In this document: positions 45,106 to 54,660 of the stretch, one piece after another | Layout of the letters: each line of letters starts with the position of its first letter | Position numbering within the stretch: the stretch's first letter is position 1 | Source: Amycolatopsis granulosa | GTDB lineage: Bacteria > Actinomycetota > Actinomycetes > Mycobacteriales > Pseudonocardiaceae | Direction: 5' to 3' | Length of the DNA stretch: 64,000 bases | NCBI RefSeq assembly: GCF_011758745.1 | Contig: NZ_JAANOV010000001.1 | Coordinates: 2,170,001 to 2,234,000 of the forward strand | Notes under the pieces: generated by a model | What the model was told of the DNA's origin: nothing | What the model saw: only the letters and a program-made list of their open reading frames with translations | The model's database searches: none | Translations under genes and position numbers: made by a program

Positions 45106-46077
45106 TCAGACGGCGGGGTTGTGGATGTGGACCTTGATGTTGTTGCGGTCCTTGGCGGCTTCGAGCGCGGCCAGCGAGTCGGTGAGCGCGAACCGCTTCG
45201 ACACCAGCGCGGAGAGGTCCACGGGAAGGCGCTCGACGAAGCGGATGGTGGCGTCCCAGGAGGTGCCGAAGGAACCCATGCAGCCACGGATGCGCAGTTC
45301 CTTGCCCATGATCAGCCCGAGCTCGGCCTGGGCGATCCCGCCCACGTTGATGCCGACGTAGTTGAGCTGTGCGTGGTAGGCGGCCATGGTCAGCGCGCTC
45401 GCCTGCGCCGCCGTGTTGCCGGAACACTCCACGACACCGGTGGCGCCCCGGCCGCCGGTCAGCTCGAGCACCTGCTCGGTGGCGTCGCCGGCCAGGGGGT
45501 CCACGACGTCCTCGGCACCCAGCGTCCTGGCCAGCTCGCGACGGCCGGCGTCGGGTTCGACGACGATGGTCCTGGCGCCCTTCGCGGACGCCGACGCCGT
45601 GGCCAGCAGGCCGATCGGGCCGGCGCCCAGGATCGCCACGATGTCGCCGCCGTCGAACTCCCGGGTGGCGCCGTAGGCGACGATGAACGGCTCGATCAGC
45701 GCGGCGACGGTGTCATCGATCGTGTCCGGGATGCGGTGCAGCCAGGCGGCGGGCACGGTGAAGTACTCCGCGAGCGCGCCGTCGTGGGTGAACCCGAAGT
45801 GCTCGTCGGCCGCCACCGAGCACTCGCCGACCACCCGGTCACCGACGGCGAACGTGGTCACGGCCGAGCCGATCTCGGCCACCCGGCCGTGCCACTCGTG
45901 GCCCGGGACGAGCGGGAACTCCAGTGGCAGCACGTAGTTGCCCGCGAGCAGGTCGAAGTCGGAGTGGCAGATGCCGACGGTGACCATCTGCACCAGCACC
46001 TCCGACGGGCCCGGTGCCGGTCGGTCGCGGTCGAGGACCTCGGCGACGCCAGGGGCGGTGTAGACGAGCGACTTCAT
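45106..46077 (-). CDS. Zinc-type alcohol dehydrogenase lacking the structural zinc lobe
   Basis: A 323-residue medium-chain dehydrogenase. Catalytic zinc ligands: Cys in VGICHSDF and His-Glu in PGHEWHG; a later acidic residue replaces the third ligand (IEPF). The usual four-cysteine structural-zinc loop is missing: where it should be, the sequence reads VVGECSVAADEHFGF. NAD site AILGAGPIGLLA with acidic VVEPD selecting NAD. It resembles sorbitol/threonine dehydrogenase relatives. It sits ten bases before the M24 gene. Confidence 0.87.
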   Translation of the reverse strand: MKSLVYTAPGVAEVLDRDRPAPGPSEVLVQMVTVGICHSDFDLLAGNYVLPLEFPLVPGHEWHGRVAEIGSAVTTFAVGDRVVGECSVAADEHFGFTHDGALAEYFTVPAAWLHRIPDTIDDTVAALIEPFIVAYGATREFDGGDIVAILGAGPIGLLATASASAKGARTIVVEPDAGRRELARTLGAEDVVDPLAGDATEQVLELTGGRGATGVVECSGNTAAQASALTMAAYHAQLNYVGINVGGIAQAELGLIMGKELRIRGCMGSFGTSWDATIRFVERLPVDLSALVSKRFALTDSLAALEAAKDRNNIKVHIHNPAV

Positions 46078-46124
46078 GAGTTTCCCCTTTCCCCGGTGGG
46101 AAGACGTGCGGTGTCCGGCTTCGG

Positions 46125-47012
46125 TCAGCCGGCGGACGGGGGCGTGCCGCGGAGGTACTCCGCCAGGCCGGACTCGTCCAGGTCGGCGTACCCGGCGTCC
46201 ACGGCCTCCCGCAGCAGCCGCCGGTTGGTCTCGGCCTGCGGCATCGGCGCACCGGCGTGATCCGCGACCTCGAGCGCGAGCCGGAGGTCCTTCTCGGCCA
46301 GGGCCAGCCGGAACGCGACCGGCGTCTCGTCCGGGCGTTCGTAGGCGGCTTGCCGGTACTGGACGAACGGGGCCGCGACGGCGCTGTTGAGGAACACCTG
46401 GTACGCCTGGGTTCGCGGGATGCCGGACTTCTCGGCGAGCACGAGCGCCTCCGAGACCGCACCGTTGAGGCTGTGCACGATGGAGTTGACCGCGAGCTTC
46501 ATGATCGCGCCCCGGCTGCTCTCCCCCAGGTAGACGACCAGCCGGCCCATGCCGGTCAGGATCGGGCGCGCCCGGTCCACGATGTGCTCGTCGCCGGCGG
46601 CCATGATCGTGAGTGCGGCCGCGGTCGCGGCGGCGGTGCTGCCGGAGACGGGAGCATCCACGAAGTGGGCGCCGGCTGCGGCCACCTCGTCGCGCAGCGC
46701 GAGCACCGTGCGGGGCGAGACGGTGCTCATGTCGATCGCGATGGCGCCGGGCCGGAGGCCCGCGAGGATGCCGTCCGGGCCGCGGTGCGCGTCGAGAAGG
46801 GCGGCGTCGTCGGCGAGCATGGTGATCACGAAGTCGGCGCCGGCGGCCGCGGCGCGGGGCGTGTCCGCGGCAGTCGCGTTGTTCTCGCGGGCGAAGTCGG
46901 CGGCCTTGGCGGCGGTCCGGTTCCACACGCACAGCTGGTGACCGGCCTTCGCGAGGTTCGCTGCCATCGGCAGCCCCATTCGGCCGAGGCCGAGGAACGC
47001 TACGGTGCTCAT
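46125..47012 (-). CDS. beta-Hydroxyacid dehydrogenase (3-hydroxyisobutyrate family)
   Basis: A 295-residue NAD(P) dehydrogenase. Motifs in order: GLGRMGLPMAANLAKAGH (cofactor), APVSGS (substrate) and GAIMKLAVN with catalytic Lys (about residue 170). Family members reduce or oxidise tartronate semialdehyde, 3-hydroxyisobutyrate, glyoxylate or similar. C-terminal half is all-alpha as expected. ATGA overlap with the upstream alcohol dehydrogenase. Confidence 0.9.
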   Translation of the reverse strand: MSTVAFLGLGRMGLPMAANLAKAGHQLCVWNRTAAKAADFARENNATAADTPRAAAAGADFVITMLADDAALLDAHRGPDGILAGLRPGAIAIDMSTVSPRTVLALRDEVAAAGAHFVDAPVSGSTAAATAAALTIMAAGDEHIVDRARPILTGMGRLVVYLGESSRGAIMKLAVNSIVHSLNGAVSEALVLAEKSGIPRTQAYQVFLNSAVAAPFVQYRQAAYERPDETPVAFRLALAEKDLRLALEVADHAGAPMPQAETNRRLLREAVDAGYADLDESGLAEYLRGTPPSAG

Positions 47013-48106
47013 GCTCCGGCCACCATCCGGGTCTCGCGGGTTGTCGTGGCGTGCGGGTCGATGAGGGTCTTGATGCGGGTGCTGCGGCGCTCCACCAGCG
47101 GTTGCAGACCTTCCGGGACGAGCTGGTCGAGTGAGAGAGCGATCGGTGCGAGGTCGGTCCACGGGTCGGGCCGGGACGCCAGCAGCTCCAGCGCGGTGGG
47201 CATGTCGGTGGCGAAGACGTGCGCGTTGGTGCCGATGAGCTCGTGCTCGATCAGGCTCAGCGTCCGGACGTCCCACTCGACCGGCCGGCCCTGCAGGCCC
47301 ACCAGGACGAGACGGCCGCCGCGAGGCAGGATCGACAGCGCGGTCCGCAGCCCGGCCGGGGTCCCGGACACCTCGTAGACCACGGTCGGGTCGAGGCCGA
47401 GGTCACCGACGGCGGCACGCGCCTCGTCCGGATCCCCGGTGCGCAGGACGTGCGGGGCGCCCAGCGCGTCGGCGATCTTGAGCCGCTGCTCGTCGATGTC
47501 GATCACCAGCAGGTGGTCGGTGACCGACTTCGCCGCGAAGGTCAGGAAGGCGCCGATGCCACCGGCGCCGACGATCACGGCGTGGTCCGCGCCGGTCAGC
47601 CGCCCGCGGCGCATCGCGTGCACGGCGATCGACATGGGCTGGGCCAGTGCGGCGGCGTCCGGGGTGAGGCCGTAGGGAGCGACCTGCAGGCAGTTCGCCG
47701 CCGGGGTGGCCACGTATTCGGCGAGCGCGCCGTGGCGCTGCAGGCCGACGGTCGTGTACCGCTCGCAGAGGTTGGTGCGCACGCGGCGGCACTGGACGCA
47801 CTCGCCACAGGCGATGCCGGCGCCGGAGACGACGAGGTCACCGACCGCGAAGCCGGTGACCTCCGGGCCCACCTCGCGGACGACACCGGAGAACTCGTGA
47901 CCGGGGATCATCGGTCCGATGTGGCCGGAGACCGGGTGCTGGTCGTGGACGGGGAACATGTGCGGCCCGCTGTGGTATTCGTGCGCGTCGGTTCCGCAGA
48001 TGCCGACCGCCCGCACCTCCAGTACCAGGTCGCGGGGTCCGCAGGTCGGTTCGGGGACGTTCTCGATGCGGATGTCGTCCCGGTCGTGGAAGACGGCGGC
48101 TCTCAT
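47009..48106 (-). CDS. Zinc-containing alcohol dehydrogenase (butanediol/polyol type)
   Basis: A 365-residue medium-chain dehydrogenase with complete zinc sites: catalytic Cys in VGICGTDAHEY, His-Glu in PGHEFSG, and structural Cys in ACGECVQCRRVRTNLCERY. NAD motif VIVGAGGIGAFL. The long insert HMFPVHDQHPVSGHIGPM is typical of (R,R)-butanediol and related polyol dehydrogenases. The start at 48106 has AGGAGT nine bases upstream; a LacI-type operator lies 14 bases upstream, so a second promoter may start here. Confidence 0.9.
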   Translation of the reverse strand: MRAAVFHDRDDIRIENVPEPTCGPRDLVLEVRAVGICGTDAHEYHSGPHMFPVHDQHPVSGHIGPMIPGHEFSGVVREVGPEVTGFAVGDLVVSGAGIACGECVQCRRVRTNLCERYTTVGLQRHGALAEYVATPAANCLQVAPYGLTPDAAALAQPMSIAVHAMRRGRLTGADHAVIVGAGGIGAFLTFAAKSVTDHLLVIDIDEQRLKIADALGAPHVLRTGDPDEARAAVGDLGLDPTVVYEVSGTPAGLRTALSILPRGGRLVLVGLQGRPVEWDVRTLSLIEHELIGTNAHVFATDMPTALELLASRPDPWTDLAPIALSLDQLVPEGLQPLVERRSTRIKTLIDPHATTTRETRMVAGA

Positions 48107-48119
48107 GTCGATGTACTCC

Positions 48120-48133
48120 TGCAATCGTTTGCA
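48120..48133. promoter_or_regulatory. LacI-type operator before the polyol dehydrogenase gene
   Basis: TGCAATCGTTTGCA, a near-perfect match to the island consensus, in the 114-bp gap between two minus-strand genes. Confidence 0.78.
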
Positions 48134-48220
48134 CGCGCGGCCGGGTCAAGGTGCGCCGGCGGTGGTGGCTGCGGGTGGGTGACGGGTGCCGCGGTCAGCC
48201 GCGGCGGACGGTGTCAGTGG

Positions 48221-48958
48221 TCACTGGGCGACGAAACCTCCGTCGACGTACATCTCGGCGCCGGTGACGAACTTGGACTCCTCGCTGGCGAGGTAGACCG
48301 CGGCGTGCGCGATGTCGTCGGGCTCGCCGGGGGCGCCCATCGGGGTGGCGGCGACGAACCCCTCGGTCGCCCAGGCGGGCTGCTCGGCCACCATCGGGGT
48401 GGCGATGATGCCGGGGTGGATCGAGTTGACCCGGACACCGCGCGTGGCGAAGGTGACGGCCGCGTTCTTCGTCAGGGTGCGGACGCCGCCCTTGGCCGCC
48501 TGGTAGGCCGGTGCGACGTCGTGACCGACCACCCCGGAGATGGACGACACGTTGATGACCGACCCGCTTCCGGCCTCGAGCATGCGCGGGATGACGGTGC
48601 GCATGCCCAGGAAGCAGCTGGTGAGGTTGAGGTCGACGACGCGGCGGAAGAGATCCACCGAGGTGTTCTGCAGGGGCTCGAAGCTGATCACCGCGCCGGC
48701 GTTGTTGACGAGGACGTCGATCGGCTGACGTCCCCAGGCCTCCTCGACCACGCGGTCCCAGGCGTCGGCGTCGGTGACATCCATCCGGCTGAAGCGGGCG
48801 CCGTTCCCGAGGTCCTGCGCGGCGCGCTGTCCCTCGGGCTCACGGATGTCGGCGATGGTGACGATCGCGCCCTCGGCGATGAAGCGTTCGGCGATCGCCC
48901 GGCCGATGCCGCGTGCGCCGCCGGTGACCAGTGCGTGCTTGCCGTTGAGGCGGGACAT
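48221..48958 (-). CDS. SDR-family oxidoreductase
   Basis: A 245-residue classical SDR. NAD motif TGGARGIGRAIAE with acidic ADIREPEG (NAD preference), NNAGAVISF, catalytic Ser in VSSISG, YQAAK. GGAGG seven bases before the ATG sets the start. Similar to 3-alpha-HSD/cyclopentanol-type SDRs; substrate unknown. Located between another SDR and the zinc dehydrogenase in the large operon. Confidence 0.87.
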   Translation of the reverse strand: MSRLNGKHALVTGGARGIGRAIAERFIAEGAIVTIADIREPEGQRAAQDLGNGARFSRMDVTDADAWDRVVEEAWGRQPIDVLVNNAGAVISFEPLQNTSVDLFRRVVDLNLTSCFLGMRTVIPRMLEAGSGSVINVSSISGVVGHDVAPAYQAAKGGVRTLTKNAAVTFATRGVRVNSIHPGIIATPMVAEQPAWATEGFVAATPMGAPGEPDDIAHAAVYLASEESKFVTGAEMYVDGGFVAQ

Positions 48959-49020
48959 CGATTCCTCCGGTTCGGGATCAGAGCGGGACTGGCGGGATGC
49001 GCGGGGCTCGGCCGGGACGG

Positions 49021-49818
49021 TCACGTGAAATCGAGGCCGCCGTTGACGTTGATGCACTGGCCGGTCACGTAGGAACCGGACTTCGAGGCGAGCCACATGA
49101 TGGCGCCGGCCATGTCGGAGCCGTAGCCGTAGCGGCCGAGCGGGATCGTGTCGAGCTCGATCTGCTTCATCTCGTCGAAGGTGATGCCGCGTTCCTTCGC
49201 GTCGGACTCGACGAACGCCCAGTGCATCTCCGTGGCCGCGAGGCCGGGGCAGAGCGCGTTGACGTTGATTCCGTGCTTCGCCAGTTCGAGGGAGAGCGAC
49301 ATGGTGAGGGTGTGCACCGCGTTCTTGCTGGCGCCGTAGGCGGCGGAGCCCGGGTGGCCGACCTTGCCGAAGTAGGACCCGGTGTTCACGATGCTGCCGC
49401 CCTGCCCCTGGGCGATCATCTGCCGGCCGGCGTGCTTGCAGCCGTGGAAGATGCCCTTGTAGTTGACGGCGAGCAGCTTGTCGACGTCACTCATCGCGGT
49501 GTCCACGACGTCGGCCGGGGTGACGTGGATGCCGGCGTTGTTGGCCATGATGTCGAGCCGTCCGAACTCCGCGACGGCGGCGGCGACGACGGCCTCGACC
49601 TGTTCCTCGACCGAGACGTCGACGACGCGGGAAGCGACCTTGACGTCCGGGTACTCCTTGGCGATGCGCTCAGCGGTGGCGTGCACCTCCTCCCGCACGT
49701 CGGCGAGGAGGACGTTCACCCCCTCCGCGGCCAGGGTCTCGGCGATACCCTCCCCGATCCCCCGGGACGACCCGGTGACGATCGCGTTCTTGCCTGCGAC
49801 GCTGCGAAACTCGCTCAC
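49021..49818 (-). CDS. SDR-family oxidoreductase
   Basis: A 265-residue classical SDR. NAD motif TGSSRGIGEGIAET with ADVREEV, NNAGIHVTP, Ser in NTGSYFGK, YGASK, and a C-terminal SYVTGQCINVNGGLDF. KHGINVNALCPGLAATEMHW is the substrate-loop region. It directly follows the importer permease genes on the same strand (45-bp gap), which ties the activity to the imported compound. GTG start. Confidence 0.87.
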   Translation of the reverse strand: MSEFRSVAGKNAIVTGSSRGIGEGIAETLAAEGVNVLLADVREEVHATAERIAKEYPDVKVASRVVDVSVEEQVEAVVAAAVAEFGRLDIMANNAGIHVTPADVVDTAMSDVDKLLAVNYKGIFHGCKHAGRQMIAQGQGGSIVNTGSYFGKVGHPGSAAYGASKNAVHTLTMSLSLELAKHGINVNALCPGLAATEMHWAFVESDAKERGITFDEMKQIELDTIPLGRYGYGSDMAGAIMWLASKSGSYVTGQCINVNGGLDFT

Positions 49819-49863
49819 TGTCGTTGTCCTCGCACTCTCGTTGTCGTGGGGTTGGCGGGCGGC

Positions 49864-50859
49864 TCAACCGGCCCGGGAAAGCGGTGAGGTGCTGGTGCGC
49901 TTGAACGTTCGCGCGAACCAGCGCTTGGTGGCGGCGGAGTCCTTGATCAGCTCGACGGCGAGGACGACCAGGACGAGCACGCCGATCGCGAAGTTCGCGA
50001 CGTACACGGCGCTGCCCTCGATGCTCAGCCCGCTGACGATGAAACGCAGGGTGAGCGTGCCGGCCGCGATACCGAGGACGGTGCCGCGGCCACCGCGGAG
50101 GCTGACGCCGCCGATGAGCGCGGCGGTCACCCCGGGAAGCAGCAGATCGGCGAACTCGGTCGGCGAGGCGGAGCCGGATTTGAGGCTGAGCATGGCGCCG
50201 ACGAGCGCGCCCATCGCCCCGGACATGCCGAACGCGATCAGCAGGGGGCGCCACAGCGGGATCCCGGCGGCGAGTGCCTCCACCCGGCCGCCACCGACGG
50301 CCCCGATCTCCTTGCCCCACCGCGTGTAGGAGAGGAACAGGCCGGTCAGGACCAGCACGACGATGGTGAGGATGCTGAAGGGCGAGAAGATGTACAGCTT
50401 CTTCGACACCAGGTCGGCGATGTCCAGGTCGGGCACGATGATCGTCTTCGAGTCCGACAACAGGTAGGCGACGCCGCGGAAGGCGACGAGCGTGCCGATG
50501 GTGAAGACCAGCGAGTTGATCTTCAGCCAGAAGATCGCGATGCCCTGGGCCACACCGAGAACGAGGCCCACCGCCAGTGCGGACAGGACGGCGACGTAGA
50601 TGCCGTGCCCGGCCTGCTTGACGGCGATCACGCCACCGAGTGCGGCGACCGACGCGATCGACATGTCCAGTTCGCCGGCCATGACCGTCAGGCCGACACC
50701 GAGCGCGATGAGACCGAGGAAGGCGAACCCCTCCATGACGGTGAACATGTTGCCGGTCGAGGAGAACACCGGGAAGGTGATCGCGAAGTAGGCGAAGACG
50801 ATGACCGCGACGCCGAGCCGGACGGCGAGGTCACTGTCGATCTTCTTGGGGATGGTCAT
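49864..50859 (-). CDS. Sugar ABC importer permease (second permease)
   Basis: A 331-residue CUT2 permease with about eight to ten helices. Landmarks: LGLIALGVGLTVMAGELDMSIASVAALG, SLVFTIGTLVAFRGVAYLLSD, EIGAVGGGRVEALAAGIP and LLPGVTAALIGGVSLRGGRGTVLG. It pairs with a second permease gene upstream (four-base overlap), so this importer has a heterodimeric channel, unlike the single-permease importer at 31 kb. Confidence 0.9.
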   Translation of the reverse strand: MTIPKKIDSDLAVRLGVAVIVFAYFAITFPVFSSTGNMFTVMEGFAFLGLIALGVGLTVMAGELDMSIASVAALGGVIAVKQAGHGIYVAVLSALAVGLVLGVAQGIAIFWLKINSLVFTIGTLVAFRGVAYLLSDSKTIIVPDLDIADLVSKKLYIFSPFSILTIVVLVLTGLFLSYTRWGKEIGAVGGGRVEALAAGIPLWRPLLIAFGMSGAMGALVGAMLSLKSGSASPTEFADLLLPGVTAALIGGVSLRGGRGTVLGIAAGTLTLRFIVSGLSIEGSAVYVANFAIGVLVLVVLAVELIKDSAATKRWFARTFKRTSTSPLSRAG

Positions 50860-51920
50860 GCCGACCGCCTCCGTGCGAGTGCGTAGGTGCTGACGGCGAT
50901 GACGACGGCGAGACCTTCGACGGTGATGCGCACGCCGAAGCTGTAACCGCGAAGCGCCAGCAAGTTGGACACCATGGCGATGAAGATCGCGCCGAGACAG
51001 GTTTGCCACATCGACCCGCGTCCGCCCTGCACCAGGGTTCCGCCGACCAGCACCGCCGCGATCACCTCGGTGTTGAAGTCGGGGAACTGGTTGACGATCC
51101 CGCGGCTGGTCTGCGCGGCCGCGAACACGCCCGCGAGCCCGGCGGCGACGCCGGAGATCGTGAACGCGGTCAGCGACGCGAGCTTGACGTTGAGGCCGCT
51201 GGCCTTCGCGGCGTGCCGGTTGGCGCCGACGAGCGTCATCTGACGTCCGGTCCGGGTCCGGATCAGCACGATCGAGAAGACGACGGTGAGCAGGATCAGC
51301 GCCCAGGTCTGGACGGGCACACCGAGCGGCCGGCCGGTGCCGATGAACAGGGCCGTGTTGTCCTGGATGTTGACCTGCTTCTGGTCGGTCATCACCGACG
51401 CCAGGCCGAACAGGGCGGCGCCGGCGCCGAGGGTGGTGATGATCGGGTTCGCTCCGGCGGCCACCACCAGTCCCTGCGCGATGCCGACGACGGCGGCCAG
51501 GAGCAGGGCGAACACCACGCTGAGGAGCCAGCCGATGCCGGTGTTCATCAGCATCGCGAAGCTGACCGCGGTGAACGCCGCCGTCTGCTCGACCGACATC
51601 GAGAAGTAGTTGCCGGACATCGTGATGAAGGTCATGCCGAGCGCGGCGATGCCGACGACCGAGGCCGCCCGGACGATGTTCAGGATGTTCTCGGTGGTGA
51701 GGAAGGCCGGGGTCGCCAGCGCACCGGCCACGAGGACGGCGACCGCGATGACGACGATGACCACGACCGGCAGGGTGCGCTTGTTCGGCACCCAGCGCGG
51801 CGCCCTGGCGCCACCGGTCCCGGCGGTACGGGAGGACCGCGCCCCGGGCGGGCCCGGCGGCACCGGGGCCGGCTCGGTGTCCGGCTCGGCCAGATGGGCG
51901 TTGCCGTGTGGAACGGTCAT
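50856..51920 (-). CDS. Sugar ABC importer permease (first permease)
   Basis: A 354-residue CUT2 permease. A 45-residue polar N-terminal tail rich in Pro/Gly/Ala precedes the first helix. Landmarks: VGIAALGMTFITMSGNYFSMSV (a divergent form of GMxxVIxxGxIDLS), NPIITTLGAGAALFGLASVM, VGANRHAAKASGLN and AAVLVGGTLVQGGRGSM. ATGA overlap with the ATPase gene upstream. Confidence 0.9.
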   Translation of the reverse strand: MTVPHGNAHLAEPDTEPAPVPPGPPGARSSRTAGTGGARAPRWVPNKRTLPVVVIVVIAVAVLVAGALATPAFLTTENILNIVRAASVVGIAALGMTFITMSGNYFSMSVEQTAAFTAVSFAMLMNTGIGWLLSVVFALLLAAVVGIAQGLVVAAGANPIITTLGAGAALFGLASVMTDQKQVNIQDNTALFIGTGRPLGVPVQTWALILLTVVFSIVLIRTRTGRQMTLVGANRHAAKASGLNVKLASLTAFTISGVAAGLAGVFAAAQTSRGIVNQFPDFNTEVIAAVLVGGTLVQGGRGSMWQTCLGAIFIAMVSNLLALRGYSFGVRITVEGLAVVIAVSTYALARRRSA

Positions 51921-53437
51921 GACGCGACCTCCTCGCGCGCACCGGCGGGGTGCGTGATGTCTGCAGTGAGCTGGGCGTAGTCGACGTCCTCGGCGTCGCG
52001 GAAGGCGACCAGGCGCCCGCGGTACAGCGAGCCGATCCGGTCGGCGAGGCCGAGCACCTCCTGCGCGTCGGAGGAGGCGAAGAGGATGGCCAGGCCCTCG
52101 TCGGCGAGCTTGCGCAGGTGCCGGTAGATCTCGGCACGGGCGCCGACGTCCACTCCCCGGGTCGGCTCGTCGATGAGCAGCACCCGGGGTTCGATACCCA
52201 GCCACTTGCCCAGGACGATCTTCTGCTGGTTGCCGCCGCTGAGCGTCGAGGCGAGTGCCTTGAGGCGCTTGGTGTCGAAGCTGAACGCCTGGGCGATCTC
52301 GGTGCCCATCCGGCGCTCGCGGGAACGGTTGAGCCATCCGCCCGGCGTGACCTTGGCCAGTGAGGCCGAGGTCAGGTTCTCCGACACGGGGCGGATGCCG
52401 AACATCCCGTCGCGCTTGCGGTCGCCGGAGCAGTAGGCGATACCCGCGCGGATGGCGGCGTGCTGGTTGCTGGGTTTCACCGGCGTGCCGGCCAGCGTCA
52501 CGCTCCCGCTGTCGCTGTGCCGCGCGCCCGCGATCGCCTCGAGCAGCGGCGTGGCACCGCTGCCCACCTGGCCGGCGAGACCGACGATCTCCCCCGCGCG
52601 CACCTCGAGGCTGATCGGCTCGGCGAGGCCCGCGGCGGCGATCCGCGATACGGACAGGACGGTCGCGCCGAAGGTACGCCCGGCAACTCGATCGGGGAAC
52701 ATGTTCTCCAGGCGGCGGCCGAGCATCTTGGTGATCAGGCCGTCGACGTCGAGGTCGGCTGTCTCGAGCGGTGGGCTGCTCTCGCCGTTGCGGAACACGG
52801 TGACCCGGTGCGCCAGCTCGAAGATCTCACCGAGCCGGTGGGTCACATAGATGACCGACCGGCCTTCGGCGGCCACGCTCTTCACGACGGCCTTGACCCG
52901 CTCGATCTCGGTGTCGGACAGCGCTGCCGTCGGCTCGTCGAGGATCAGGATGCGGGCATCGCGAGCGATCATGCGCGCCACCTCGACCAGCTGCTGCTCG
53001 GCGACGGAGAGCGTGCCGGCCTGGGCCTGCGGGTCGACGTAGTCCAGGCCGACCGTCTTCAGGTGCTCCCTGGCGCGGGCGGCGAGCCGCCGGCCGCTCC
53101 AGTTCTGCCCGCTGCCCGCGTTGCCGAGGAACACGTTCTCGGCGACCGTCATCGTGGGCACGACGCTGAGTTCCTGCTGGACGACCGCGACGCCGACCTC
53201 GGCGGAGCGGCGGGACGAGTGGATGTCGACCTGCTCGCCGTTGATGCGGATCTCACCGCTGTCCGGCCGGTGGATGCCGGACAGCATCTTCACCAGGGTG
53301 CTCTTGCCGGCACCGTTCTCACCGGCCAGCGCCATCACCTCGCCGGCGCGGAGCTCGAAGTGCACGCCCTTCAGCGCGTGCACCGCGCCGAAACTCTTGG
53401 TGATGTCTGTCATCCGCAGATAGGGCTCTGTAGACAC
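51917..53437 (-). CDS. Sugar ABC importer, double ATPase
   Basis: A 506-residue CUT2 ATPase. First half: Walker [24 protein letters not shown], Walker [13 protein letters not shown]. Second half: degenerate P-loop VGSGATPLLEA, intact [20 protein letters not shown]. It resembles RbsA/RhaT-type proteins; specificity unknown. GAGGA precedes the GTG at 53437. It follows the binding-protein gene after 98 bases. Confidence 0.92.
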   Translation of the reverse strand: MSTEPYLRMTDITKSFGAVHALKGVHFELRAGEVMALAGENGAGKSTLVKMLSGIHRPDSGEIRINGEQVDIHSSRRSAEVGVAVVQQELSVVPTMTVAENVFLGNAGSGQNWSGRRLAARAREHLKTVGLDYVDPQAQAGTLSVAEQQLVEVARMIARDARILILDEPTAALSDTEIERVKAVVKSVAAEGRSVIYVTHRLGEIFELAHRVTVFRNGESSPPLETADLDVDGLITKMLGRRLENMFPDRVAGRTFGATVLSVSRIAAAGLAEPISLEVRAGEIVGLAGQVGSGATPLLEAIAGARHSDSGSVTLAGTPVKPSNQHAAIRAGIAYCSGDRKRDGMFGIRPVSENLTSASLAKVTPGGWLNRSRERRMGTEIAQAFSFDTKRLKALASTLSGGNQQKIVLGKWLGIEPRVLLIDEPTRGVDVGARAEIYRHLRKLADEGLAILFASSDAQEVLGLADRIGSLYRGRLVAFRDAEDVDYAQLTADITHPAGAREEVAS

Positions 53438-53535
53438 CGGATTCCTCGCATCTCGTGTGGAACGTTGGGGGGCGCCCGGAGGCGGTGGCCCGTCGACGGG
53501 ACGGGCCACCGCCACGGCATCGATCCGGTTCGGCC

Positions 53536-54630
53536 TCAGTACGTGCAGAGGTCGGTCATCTTGTGACCCCACAGACTGGTGGACTGCACTTCGTTGGAGT
53601 GGACCATCGGGTTCGGGATGAAGTTGTACCGCGAGACGGAGTCGACCGTCGGAGCCTTGTCCGGGGAAGCTTCCGGACGAGCCTCGCCGTCCTTGACCTG
53701 CTTGGTCTTCAGGTAGGTGTTCACCACGTCGACCGTGTACTGCCCCTCCAGGCTCGCGGCCTGGAGACCGGTGCCGAACTGCTTGCCGGCCTGGAGGTTG
53801 CTGAAGTCACCGTGGCAGTTGCCGCCGACCACCGCGACGTTCTTGCCGGGCTGGTAACCGGCCTCCTCCAGTGCCTGGATGGCGCCGTCGGCGAGGGCGT
53901 CGTTCTCGGCGTAGACGATGTCGATGCCCTTCGCCTTGTTCGCCGCGATCAGCTGGGCGCCGATCTTGTAGCCCGTCGTCTGGTCGAAGCCGGCCGGAGC
54001 CTCGGCGATGACCTGGATACCGGATCCCTCGATGCGCTTCTGGAAGCCCTTCATGCGGTCCTCGGTGGCGCCGTAGCCCGCGGGGAACGTGACCGCGATG
54101 GCGTTGCCACCGGCGGAGTGCAGCGGAACGCCGGACTCCTTGAGCTTGTCGCGGGCCTGGACGGCCAGCTGGCCGGACACGTCACCGTTCTGGGTGTCGT
54201 CCACACCGGCGTAGGCCACGATGTATTCGAGTCCGCGGCTGTCGGGGTTCTGGTTGGTCTGGAAGGTCGGGACGTCGCTGTCGTGCAGCTTCTTGAGCGA
54301 GGCGAGTCCGGCCGCGTTGTCCACCGGCCACCAGATGTAGGCGTCGGGCTTCGAGCCGCTGCCCAGTTGCTGCTGCACCTGCGTGTCCTGCTCGGGCTGG
54401 CTGAACTGGTTTTCCAGGATCTTGATGTCGATGCCGAGCTTCTGGGCCTCGGCCCGGGCTCCGCGCTGCCACTCGGCGAGGTAGTTGTCCGAGCCCGGCG
54501 GCATGAAGACGACAACGCTGCGTGCGTGGTCGCCGCTGCTGGCGGTGCCCGCGTCGCCGCAGGCGGCGAGCGTCGCACCTGCCACTGCGAACGCGAGGGT
54601 CAACCCGAGGGTGCGGCTGTTCTTGATCAC
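53536..54630 (-). CDS. Sugar-binding lipoprotein of the second importer
   Basis: A 364-residue periplasmic-binding protein. Signal peptide with lipobox LAAC near residue 23. The mature protein shows SVVVFMPPGSDNYLAEWQRGARAEAQKLG, NQFSQPEQDTQVQQQL, VAYAGVDDTQNGDVSGQLAVQA and IVYAENDALADGAIQALEEAG, as in ribose/rhamnose-type binding proteins. The ligand is not identifiable. GGAGAAGCAA precedes the GTG at 54630. A perfect-arm LacI-type operator lies 30 bases upstream. Confidence 0.9.
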   Translation of the reverse strand: MIKNSRTLGLTLAFAVAGATLAACGDAGTASSGDHARSVVVFMPPGSDNYLAEWQRGARAEAQKLGIDIKILENQFSQPEQDTQVQQQLGSGSKPDAYIWWPVDNAAGLASLKKLHDSDVPTFQTNQNPDSRGLEYIVAYAGVDDTQNGDVSGQLAVQARDKLKESGVPLHSAGGNAIAVTFPAGYGATEDRMKGFQKRIEGSGIQVIAEAPAGFDQTTGYKIGAQLIAANKAKGIDIVYAENDALADGAIQALEEAGYQPGKNVAVVGGNCHGDFSNLQAGKQFGTGLQAASLEGQYTVDVVNTYLKTKQVKDGEARPEASPDKAPTVDSVSRYNFIPNPMVHSNEVQSTSLWGHKMTDLCTY

Positions 54631-54660
54631 TTGCTTCTCCCGTGCCTTGCGACTGCGCCC

